Of a DNA stretch of 64,000 bases, positions 11,501 through 21,376 are shown piece by piece (position 1 is the stretch's first letter; each line of letters begins with the position of its first letter). A model generated the notes under the pieces. That model was not told the DNA's origin. It was given only the letters and a program-made list of their open reading frames with translations, and searched no databases. The DNA is from Antennarius striatus. Taxonomy: Eukaryota > Chordata > Actinopteri > Lophiiformes > Antennariidae. The DNA lies in NCBI RefSeq assembly GCF_040054535.1, contig NC_090785.1:10330501-10394500 (forward strand), in the 5' to 3' direction. The translations under genes and the position numbers were made by a program.

Positions 11501-14500
11501 CTGAAACATAAATGAGGTGTCTTCTGTGTTTTTGTACCCGTATGTGTACCCATCAGGCAGTGGGTAAGGAATTAATTTCTTGGGCATCAGGAAGAAAGTT
11601 CTGAGAAGGTGAATGATGCTACAGGCGGAGAGAAAGAGGAAGGAGGCCTGGAGAGAGATTCCAGATTCATGTAAAATCTGCAGGAGAAGAAAAGATGTGT
11701 TAGATATAATTAGTATAGTATATAGTATAGTATTAGCATAATAATATAGTGTCCTGTACAGTTAAATCATAAGAATAGCTTATGGCTGTTACCTTAATGA
11801 CAAGGAAAAGTGCTGATGATGAGTCAAAAGCTCCATTGTAGAGAGTGATGATAGTGGAGCGACGTAAACCAAACAGGTTTCCAACCTTTAGGACAGGAAA
11901 TTAAGTAGATTAAAAGAGATCAAAATGGCATTTAAGTGTCTGTGGGACTTTAAAGGTTCCGAGGAAAAGCATTCTTAGGATTCATCTTTGTCTTATTAAA
12001 TATCAAATTGGCTACAGCTGAGGTTAGTTTCTGCTTCAACATCTGGAAGTGATTTTGTCTCACTGCTACACTGCTCATACTACCAGCGCCAGACAATGTG
12101 GGTTTTTTTCCGATAAAGAAATCATGAGGCTTCTCTGGGACAGTATTACAACCAAAAAACAGTGAACCAAAAATAGATTCAAAGCTGTGCCCCCAAACCA
12201 AAAGCTCTTACCAGAGTTGTTATTCAGCCATCCTCATGCACTGATCATGGGACTAGCCTGAATGGTGGTTTCAGATCATGTCTTTTTTGAAAGCACCTTT
12301 CTTTTGATACACAAGAGTCAGAGTACACTTTCTTGGATTTGGACTGGACTGTACATGATAATTGAGCCGTAAGGAATTGGGTTGGGCACATTATTATCTG
12401 AGTCTGAACTAGACTATTTTTTTGAACATAACAATTAATGGATTATCTTATGACAGATGTTAAAATGAAAGTCCTACATGCAGATCTATACCAAAATGAA
12501 ATGAGTTTTCTCCAGTGCCTCATCATTCTGATTTGTTTTTTGAAAATCAGTTTTTGTCTGATTTTGTTAGGAAATAAACATACTATTAGTTTGTAATACA
12601 ACGTCTTTGAATTATGGAGAAAATAATAGAATATTAATGCAAAACTCATTCATTAATTTCTATTCTGAATCATTGCTTCCGTACCTGCATGTTTGTGATC
12701 AGGAGCATGATGCCACCCACTGCTAGGAATGGGAGAGCTGCGAAGAGCAGGTCCGACATTGCTGGTAGAAAAAGACAAAAGTGAGCATTTGCAATTCTAA
12801 TAAAGAGAAGAACGAGACAAAGAAATGTTTTCACCTGGAGTAGCGAAGGCGAACATCAAAGTGCCCATAGTGTAAAGAGGTCTGGTGGAGAAAAGAAACG
12901 CCATTGTTTCACAGTATCAAGCATTAAATCAGGATGTTCAATATTTTCAAGGATAAGACAAACAAACAGAATCTAATTTCAAGAATTAAAAAATGTCGGG
13001 ACACAAGTTAAAGAAAACATGCCATTCATTCCAAAAGCATTGCTGTACAGTTTTCTAGATCTGCCTGGTGTTAATTTCTTTTTCTTGGCCATACAAAGTA
13101 CAAATCCAACTCGCCTCCTTCTGTCAAACTATTTACATTCCTTGGCATTTGGCTCTCATTTCATACTCTTATGTTTAAACACATGGGTGGCATAGCAGCA
13201 GTCTGTTGTAATGGATTTAGATACAGTATATTTGGGGCCCTCCTTTGGAGATGATGATCCTGACTCATTTAAACTCCCACTAAGGAGTTGTTGATTTATT
13301 TTATAATCTCATAAATCTCACATAGGATTGCGAAGAATGACTGCCGAGGTGATTCATGGAATGGGAAAGAGATGATAAGATTTTGAAGTGGGTCTGAACC
13401 AAGGTGTGAGGAGAATTTCTTTTTTTTTTTCATTTTCTTATAAAACTGTGCCAATTTTCAACAAAAATACACATAATTAAATATTTTGTAACATTTTTCC
13501 ATTTATATTATAAAGTACTCGCAAAAAGTATATTGTTTATTAATCTTCATAATTTTACAATCTTGTAGCCCTTAGCTCGTATCTCATCATAATGTTTGAT
13601 GCTATAAACCTCTTCTCCTTTCATAACATTTCACCCTGCTGGATCTGTTGTCTTATCTTGTCTTAGATTCCCCTGGAATGAACTTTATTATGGTTATAAA
13701 CATATACCACCAGTCCAGATTATAAAGAGTGCAATTTCTGCAATGGCCTTCTGTGTCTGTAGGTAATAAAGCCGTTTTCCCCGAGGTATTTCCCCTCTGA
13801 GTGATTCTGTCACTCTTTCTACTTATAGGTACTGAAGTATTTTTAGTGCCGTTTTCTGTGTTGTTTGATTTCTTCATTATCTTAATCATGTTCATCTGTC
13901 TTTGGCATACCTGTCAAATACTTTCCAAAACATTAATTACATCCTGCTTCAAAGCGGTGATGTATTTTAACTATGAAAGTAGGTCAGGGTAAAATTTTTG
14001 GATTAAGGGGTGTTGCGGGATGTTGCAGTCTCTGACTGCCTTGTTTAGAATGTTTTTCTTCGATTATTTTTCTCCATGCCTACTATTGTACCTGCCCTAC
14101 TCGTTCCTCTTACCTGGAGCATATGAGGTTTAGTTCATATACATAACAATGCCCATTTTCTTATTGGAAGCCAACATATTCAATATAACCCTCTGGGCAA
14201 ATAACAGAGACAGGCCCAGCCATGCTTCAGAAGCAGCATGAAGAAAACATGTTTCGAGAATAGGTTTCTTTAAAGAAAACAGAAGAATTCAAAAATCCTT
14301 GTTTTGTTACTTTTACTGTCGAATCCAAAAACATGAAGTGTGGATTACGTAAATCTTTACAAACATTTGCTAAATAGGAACTGCTTTGCCTTTTTCATTT
14401 GGGTTTTGAATGAAAAAAATGCCAGTAAGCATTCTCTTATTTTATCTTCTTTGATCTCATGTATGATATACCAGGTCGATGCAACCAGTTACATAATGCC

Positions 14501-15367
14501 ATGTACCAGTTTTAGTCCTACTACTGCGAATGTACTAACAATCATTTGTAAGTTATAAGATCACTGTATAAGTCAATTACGAATCAATTCATTTAAACAG
14601 CATTGCTTTTAAGCCCACTCAGATTCAGTACTTGAATTTGTGCAGAAGTAAAAAGGACAAGAGGAATGAGAAGCAAAACAGGAAGGCATTCCTCATATTT
14701 CATATTTACTGACAGAGGTCCCAATCATCTTGTCCTCAGCCGCTTATCTGAAACACTTCACAAGTTATTCTGAAGCCTATCTCATCTGGCTATGGTCCAG
14801 ATGGAACATCCCAGTCAATAAACAATCAGTTTTGAAAGGAAACTGACTGTTTATCAACCAAAAGTAATTAAGATTGTTGGACTTACATTCCTACGAGGCG
14901 AGCGACCGTGGTACCAAAACGGTCAAAGATGAAACCATTTGGAAGGGTTAGGAAATTGTTCATGAAGGAGCTGATGGTGAAAATGACTGAGAACTGTTCA
15001 TCCTGTTCACTGCAATCTTTAGACGTAAAAAAAGAGAGAAATATTTTATTAAAAATACCAACTGAAAACATAAGAAAAAATACCCAATGTCTGTCTGATT
15101 TGTTTTTTCCTTTGTGTCTTGTATTTTAATTTGTGTCAAACAGGTTCTTTCAGGAGAAGTAGTGAGAATATCAAACTTACCCAAGACCTGTGTTGCATTT
15201 GCATCTGTGGTGTTAAAGCACAGGTAGCTGAAGTAGCCTTCTGACTTCAGGACAAACACAAGTGAAGCCCATCCAAACATGGCTCCGGCAAAACACAAAC
15301 ACTCCACCAGACCCGTAAAAAAAGTAAAGTAGTGTTTCATTTTCCCGCTGTTCCTGCACACTGCCAT
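8121..15367 (-). CDS. slc43a3: SLC43A3-type equilibrative nucleobase transporter, 12 coding exons, 480 aa
   Basis: A plasma-membrane 12-TM major-facilitator protein. SLC43A3 (ENBT1) carries purine nucleobases by facilitated diffusion. Exons in order on the minus strand: 15367-15181, 15016-14887, 12881-12835, 12761-12685, 11885-11793, 11677-11538, 11448-11330, 11165-11022, 10738-10631, 9233-9047, 8445-8322, 8207-8121. Every junction is GT-AG, phases match, and the sum is 1443 nt ending in TAG. Diagnostic stretches are [16 protein letters not shown] (TM1), [51 protein letters not shown] and [19 protein letters not shown], with [17 protein letters not shown] near the end. These follow SLC43A3 closely; SLC43A1 and A2 differ at the start. 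The human protein is 491 aa. The start lies in AAACATGG. An NTTDANAT segment in the first extracellular loop offers N-glycosylation sites. The loop of exon 7 is short and variable. Confidence 0.93.
8448..8517. repeat. (CA)n/(ACGC)n tract abutting slc43a3 exon 11
   Basis: A dinucleotide tract that on the gene strand reads (TG)n and runs directly into the TAG acceptor of exon 11 (exon boundary 8445). It therefore replaces the usual polypyrimidine tract of intron 10. Confidence 0.95.
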
Positions 15368-15530
15368 GTTTCCACACAAGCTAAGACACGCAGGCAGACA
15401 AACACACTACTTTCACCAGCAAGCTCCAGTGGGTTCTGTCACTGCACCTAGCAAAAACAAAACCACGCATGAGAAAAGTGAGTCAGTTCCGGCCATCAAT
15501 TTCAACATTCATTTTCAAGTACATATATAT

Positions 15531-15532
<2 letters not shown>

Positions 15533-15619
<87 letters not shown>
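15533..15619. repeat. (CA)n microsatellite in slc43a3 intron 1
   Basis: A pure 87-bp CA tract between the non-coding first exon and the first coding exon of slc43a3. Confidence 0.97.
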
Positions 15620-15621
<2 letters not shown>

Positions 15622-15900
15622 CAGTATAAATCAGTAACTTACTTAAAGAAGAGATAAACTAAAACAAAAAAAAGCCCCAGCTACAACCCAACCCCTTTCT
15701 CCAAATCTGCTTCACAAAGCTGCAAGTTCATGTCTGACCCACTTCTCATCCTCCCAAGGTTTTGTAAAATTCAGTCCAATCCTTTTTTGAATAATCCTGT
15801 CAGTGGTTGAACAACCACCAGGCAAAGAAGAAGAGTCAAAGAAGTAAAATCCAGAAGTAAAGGCAAGATTGTCTTGAGTTTACGGACTTTCAGTACTTAC

Positions 15901-15977
15901 AGTTCAGCATCTAAGAATCTTCTCAAATGTGCTCTGAAACCACACCCCTCCTCTCTCCAGAACTCTGCCTTTATATA
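15901..15977 (-). promoter_or_regulatory. slc43a3: slc43a3 TATA promoter and non-coding first exon
   Basis: On the minus strand TATATAAA (15977-15970) precedes a probable start near 15940. A short leader follows, ending at 15901 with the strong donor GTAAGTAC. It would splice to the exon carrying the slc43a3 ATG, using an acceptor at about 15447 or 15380. The leader contains an upstream ATG (ATGCTGAAC). The box and donor are visible; the link to slc43a3 is inferred from strand and distance. Confidence 0.55.
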
Positions 15978-16472
15978 GGCGTGCGCTTCCTTCCTCTTCA
16001 ACAGTTCACTCCCTCTGATATGTGTTTTCTTTCAGTCGCTCTACTAAATACGCCAGAAATTCCTTAATCCGGCAAACCAGGCACCATTTTCACTGAAACG
16101 GGTGTATGCTTGCTCCCGACAGGTTTCTGGATCTGTGTTTGATACATACAAGACACTGATCTGATCTTAGTGCATCGATTCCCAAAATTCTATCCTGTGT
16201 GTGTATAATCAGAAACAGATTCTCCTACATAACCCAAGCTCCACATACAGTACATGACACCATAATGTGTTTTTTGTTCATAGTTCTGTTGCATAAAGAA
16301 AAAGTAAACACATACATTTTGTAAAACATGTAAATATAAGGTATACTCTACACAGAGTTAAGGATGTACCATGTTCCAAAAATGGAGTTTATTGTTGGGG
16401 TATGACACTAGATACATCTTTAAAATTATGTCAACAGGCAGTAGCATCATTTAGTAATGCATGATAATCAGG

Positions 16473-16552
16473 ATGCAGAAGACAGGGTTAGATAGAGGCA
16501 ACTGATTCGCTGTGGCGACCCCTGAAGGAAAAAGTCAAAAGGAAAAGAAGCA
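16473..16552 (+). mobile_element. 80-bp 3'-end fragment of an RTE-type LINE with perfect 10-bp duplication
   Basis: The fragment matches the last 80 bp of the LINEs at 18180 and 58393, including GAGGCAACTGATTCGCTGTG and GCGACCCCTGAAGG. It is flanked by identical GATAATCAGG copies (16463-16472 and 16553-16562). It is a severely 5'-truncated retrotransposition. The interval 16563-18170 holds nothing else I can support. Confidence 0.85.
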
Positions 16553-18179
16553 GATAATCAGGTTAAAGGTTGCGCTGATTGATCCATCCTGAACTCTGTT
16601 TTTTCTTTCTCTCTCTCTGCAGAGTAAAGAGCGGATGCTACAGCATTTAATACTTTTTTTAAATAGCTGTTGATATTTATTTTCAATAAACATTCTTAAC
16701 AAATAAGAGTCCTAAATCCCTTAAATGACATATGCTGTTTGAATCTCAGCTGATCACAGGTGTCTTTTGAGAGACAGAACTATTTGCCACCACAGCATTT
16801 ACTACAGTTCCCTTTATAAGTTGTTCCTCATTTGTCTCTCCTTTCAAAGTGCATTACAAATAAGGTGAATTGTATATATCTTATTCATTTCAACTTGGTG
16901 TTTGACATTGCATCATTTTGGATTTGCCTAGAAATGTGCCTCAAATGACACAAATATAAAGTGAGCCAATTATAATGTAATTAAAAATTGTTTTATTTGT
17001 ACTTGACCACAGGACATTCATCTACTTCTGTTGCTCTTTTATTCCAAGCATATTTTCGTTCTATTTTATCCGGTTCCTGAGTGTACAAAAGTTGAAATTT
17101 GACCTTGACCTAGTTTTCTCAAGATCAAGGTCATCATGTCATTTTCATCCCCTTTGCTGCCTGAGTAATGTGCTTTTTGTTTCATCTTTCTATCTGCAAT
17201 GGTTGCAAAGAAATTGATGGATATACTAACAAATGAACAGATGGACGGACAAACAGTGAAAATTACAATACATCACTTTGACTACACCCTGCTTTGAAGC
17301 GGGATTTAATCACACTTGGTTTGTGATGAATTGGGTTACATTCCACCTTTGAGTCCAAGCAGAAATGTTTTCACTCGAACCTCAAAGGCACCTATAGATA
17401 ATGAGTGGTTTTGATCACAGGTCTCTTGTTTGTATGTCACACGGTTTCTGTAGATTAGAACTATGTGACATCTTGTGATCATGTGATAATTTAGTCTGAA
17501 TAATTACTATTGCCTTGACCTTCAAGTTACAGTATCTTGCTCTTACACAACTTGTCTGGAATCTTTGTCAATGAGTTGTCTGAATGACAAAACACCTGCA
17601 GATCAAGTAACCTTTAAACATAACATAGGGTGGTACAAGGAATTAATGCATTAAAGAAATGGACTGGATTTTCACAATTTATGATGAATAAAAAAATTTC
17701 AAGATTCCGTTTACTGTTTTCTTAGTTTGTTGAATAACTATTGACGTGCTTGGACATTAACTGCCAATGGTTGGTTGGTCTGTCTTCATGTTGCTTGGTC
17801 CCCATCGGGGTCTGTGTGTCAGCTGGTGGGGGGACTGGCTGGATCGAGGACAAGATTAGAGTTGGTTTTCATCCTCTGGGGGTCTTCATCTGTTGTTGTG
17901 GCATCTTTACAAATGATTCTCCCAGTAGTAGACTATGATGCCCAGAAAATGGCCAGCGACTGACTGGTCCCTGATACGTCTGCCTCCTCAAGGGATATTC
18001 AACCTGAAGCCCCATCACCCCCAAAATTGGGGACCACAGGATCTGAAGAGGTCTGTTTGGCTGTTTGCACATTCACTGCCCAGAGAACCATATTGCCATT
18101 AGGATTTAAGGTAACTTACTGACAGAATAGAAGTGTTTTTGTTTTTTTTCATAAAAGGATGGCATCAGTTAGTCTTTGG

Positions 18180-20099
18180 AAGAAGGAAATGCTTAATCAC
18201 AGTCAGGAAAGTAGATAAGGGGACTTGGTGGTGGAAAGAGGACGTACAGGAGTGTATACAGAGAAAGAGGTTAGCTAAGAAGAAGTGGGACACTGAGAGG
18301 ACTGAGGAGAGTAGACAGGAGTACAGGGAGATGCAGCGCAAAGTGAAGGTAGAGGTAACAAAGGCCAAACAAGGGGCTTTTGATGACTTGTATGCTGGGT
18401 TGGACAGTAAGGAGGGAGAGAGTGATCTATACAGGTTGGCAAGACAGAGACAGAGATGGGAAGGACGTGCAACACGTTAGGGTGATTAAGGATAGGGATG
18501 GAAGTCTATTGACAGGTGCCAGTAGTGTGATGCGAAGATTGAAAGAGTACTTTGAAGACTTGATGAAAGTGGAAAATGAGAGAGAACAAAGACTAGAAGA
18601 GATGACTGTTGTGGACCAGGGAGTAGCAAAGATTAGTCAGGATGAAGTGAGGAGGGCATTGAAGAGGATGAAGAGTGGAAAGGCAGTCGGTCCTGATGAT
18701 ATACCTGTAGAGGTTTGGAAGTGTCTAGGAGAGGTGGCAGTAGAGTTTCTGACTGGGTTGCTCAACAGGATATTAGATAGTGAGAAGATGCCTGAGGAAT
18801 GGAAGAGAAGTGTGCTGGTGCCAATTTTTAAGAACAAGGGAGATGTGCAGAATTGTGGCAACTACAGAGGAATACAATGAAGTTATGGGAAAGAGTAGTG
18901 GAAGCTAGACTAAGGGCAGAAGTGAGCATTTGGAAGCAGCAGTATGGTTTCATGCCAAAAAAAGAGCACTACAGATGGAGTATTTGCTTTGAGGATGTTG
19001 ATAGAGAAGTACAGAGAAGGCCAGAGGGAGCTGCATTGTGTTTTTGTAGACCTGGAGAAAGCTTATGACAGGGTGCCCAGAGAGGAACTGTGGTATTGTA
19101 AGAGGAAGTCTGGAGTGGCAGAGAAGTGTGTGAGAGCGGTGCAGGACATGTATGAGGACTGTAAGACAGTGGTGAGGTGTGCTGTAGGTGTGATGGAGGA
19201 ATTCAAGGTGGAGGTGGGACTGCATCAGGGATCAGCTCTGAGCCCCTTCTTGTTCGCTATGGTGATGGACAGGCTGACAGACCAGGTTAGACAGGAATCT
19301 CCATGGACTATGATGTTTGCAGATGACATTGTGTTTTGTAGTGAGAGCAGGGCAGAGGTGGAGGAGAAGCTAGAGAGGTGGAGGTTTGTCCTGGAAAGGA
19401 GAGGAATGAAGGTTAGCCGCAGTAAGACAGAGTACATGTGTGTGAATGAGAGGGACCCGAGTGGAAGAGTGAGGTTACAGGGAGAAGAGATCAAGAAGTT
19501 GGAGGATTTTAAGTACTTAGGGTCAACAGTTCAGAGCAATGGAGAGTGTGGAAAAGAGGTGAAGAAGCGTGTACAGGCGGGATGGAACAGGTGGAGAAAA
19601 GTGTCACGTGTGATGTGTGATAGAAGAGTTTCAGCTAAAATGAAAGGAAAGGTGTATAAAACTGTGGTGAGACCAGCGATGTTGTTTGGTCTAGAGACAG
19701 TGTCACTGAGGAAAAGACAGGAGACAGAGCTGGAGGTAGCAGAGATGAAGATGCTGAGGTTCTCTTTGGGAGTGACCAGGATGGATAGGATCAGGAATGA
19801 GTACATCAGAGGGACAGCACATGTTAGAGGTTTTGGAGATAAAGTCAGAGAGGCCAGACTGAGATGGTTTGGACATGTCCAGAGGAGAGATAGTGAATAT
19901 ATTGGTAGAAGGATGCTGAGTTTTGAACTGCCAAGCAGGAGGCCTAGAGGAAGACCAAGGAGGAGGTTTATGGATGTAGTGAAAGAGGACATGAAGGTAG
20001 TTGGTGTGAGAGAAGAGGATGCAGAATACAGTGCTAGATGGAGGCAACTGATTCGCTGTGGCGACCCCTGAAGGGAAAAGCCGAAAGGAAAAGAAGAAG
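18180..20099 (+). mobile_element. 5'-truncated RTE-type LINE with reverse transcriptase, frameshifted
   Basis: The endonuclease is missing; the copy begins in the endonuclease-RT linker. An open stretch at 18944-20071 encodes most of the RT: CVFVDLEKAYDRVPREELWY, LHQGSALSPFLFAMVMDRL, the intact catalytic box MMFADDIVF (about 19312), KLEDFKYLGSTVQSNGE, and the C-terminal ARLRWFGHVQRRDSEYIGRR ... RWRQLIRCGDP. Upstream, 18133-18880 is open but in shifted frames. A 16-bp loss near 18877, compared with the copy at 58393, is one cause. The 3' end is GCGACCCCTGAAGGGAAAAG plus an AAG-rich tail. A 9-bp duplication AGTCTTTGG flanks it (18171-18179, 20098-20106). It is not autonomous. The family resembles Expander/RTE elements of fish; that name is from memory. 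Confidence 0.9.
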
Positions 20100-20127
20100 T
20101 CTTTGGTGTCAAGTAGTCCGTTGTCAG

Positions 20128-20243
20128 GAAGTGTTTGGTGTTAGAAGGGGTTTGATAACAGGAAGTGTTTGGTGTTAGAAGGGGTTTGATAACAGGGAGT
20201 GTTTGGTGTTAGAAGGGGTTTGATAACAGGAAGCGTTTGGTCT
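20128..20243. repeat. 34-bp minisatellite
   Basis: Three full units and part of a fourth start at 20128, 20162, 20196 and 20230 and share GTGTTTGGTGTTAGAAGGGG. A degenerate unit precedes them at about 20102. The array sits directly behind the 3' end of the RTE insertion. Confidence 0.9.
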
Positions 20244-20293
20244 GAGGAAGTTTCTATGTACAGTAAAAATTGTACAAAGAAACACCAAAGGAG

Positions 20294-20345
20294 GGGGCAG
20301 CACATTGCACAGTGGGTAGCATTGTCAACTCAGTCAAGTGAACCT
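20294..20345 (+). mobile_element. SINE head fragment
   Basis: GGGGGCAGCACATTGCACAG followed by TGGGTAGCATTGTC resembles the tRNA-like head of the SINE at 32849. The body is missing. Confidence 0.35.
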
Positions 20346-20432
20346 TTCATGCAAAAGCCAATTAAAAATAGCCACATTGCCCCCGGGGCCAGTCTGGACA
20401 CCCTTGATCTGCAATGTAGATGTTCAGAATTG

Positions 20433-21376
20433 TCTGTGGAGGTTCTCAGTCATCCATGTCATGAAAATGATGAACAGCGAAAAGAACCAAAGGGACTGCT
20501 TCAGGTTGATTGAAACCTAAGTGACCAGGGAATCAATGAACCAAGGAAACAAGGTCTAAGGATAGATTCCATCTCATTACATTTTGACCCAATGGCATGG
20601 CATTAAATGTTGAGGTTGGAACTCGAGACAAATCTTTTTATCATTGTTTTGGATCGAGATTTTTTCCCTACCCTTTTTACATTGTGAGATTGTGTTTTGC
20701 CATTTGTCAACAATTTATCTGTATGTTTGCTTAGTATAGGGTAGTATAGAACAGTGTAACTCAGTATGGTATATTAAAGGATAAATATAATGTAGCATAG
20801 CATTGCATAATATAGTAACGTATAGTATGTATACAGTATAGTATGGTATAGAATAATATACAACTAAACACTCAATCTGCTCCTCAGCCAGCCTCTCAAA
20901 TTTTAGAAATCTGTGTGGCCCATCATTCAAAATGTTTGCCCACCCTGGTCTAGGTGTAATGATAAGATGTGTCTGCATATAGTGAATTAAGTAACTGGTT
21001 AATGAAAAAGTTTCACATCCCAAAAAAAAGGGTTTTATTCGTTATTCTACCATACCTACCACTGAGGTCATAAAACAATTGTGTCTACTTCAGAAGATGA
21101 ATAAATAAATGATTGAATTAATGAATGAATGGATGGATGAATGAATGAACGAACGAACGAACGAACGAACGAACGAATGAACGAACGAACGAACGAACGA
21201 ACGAACGAACGAATGAATGAAATCTAGAAGAGCAACAAGAATCGACCGACCTTCAGAGCTGAAGATGTCTCCCAATAAAAGGTGAAACGTCTTGAACCAA
21301 CCAAAAACAAGTCCAGTTGACTCCTCTGGCTCTCCTAAATTTGCCTCGACCTGGATGACTGAGAACCTACACAGAC
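20433..21376. mobile_element. Possible non-autonomous element bounded by inverted copies
   Basis: A segment with GGTTCTCAGTCATCC at the left end (about 20440) recurs as its reverse complement near 21350 (CTGGATGACTGAGAACCT, then ACACAGACATG). The same motif family ends the foldback at 36011-36175. The interior is non-coding and contains a (GAAC/GAAT)n array. It may be one transposon-like unit or two independent insertions in opposite orientation. No target duplication was identified. Confidence 0.35.
21098..21221. repeat. (GAAT)n/(GAAC)n tetranucleotide array
   Basis: Tetranucleotide units shift between GAAT, GGAT and GAAC over about 120 bp. From 21380 to 25560 there is only AT-rich non-coding sequence with no gene or structured repeat I can support. 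Confidence 0.93.

Noticed and set aside
19531-20112. 193-codon frame on the minus strand
   Set aside because: It is antisense to the LINE reverse transcriptase. A matching frame occurs opposite the third copy at 59727-60275, as expected for a shadow of repeated sequence.
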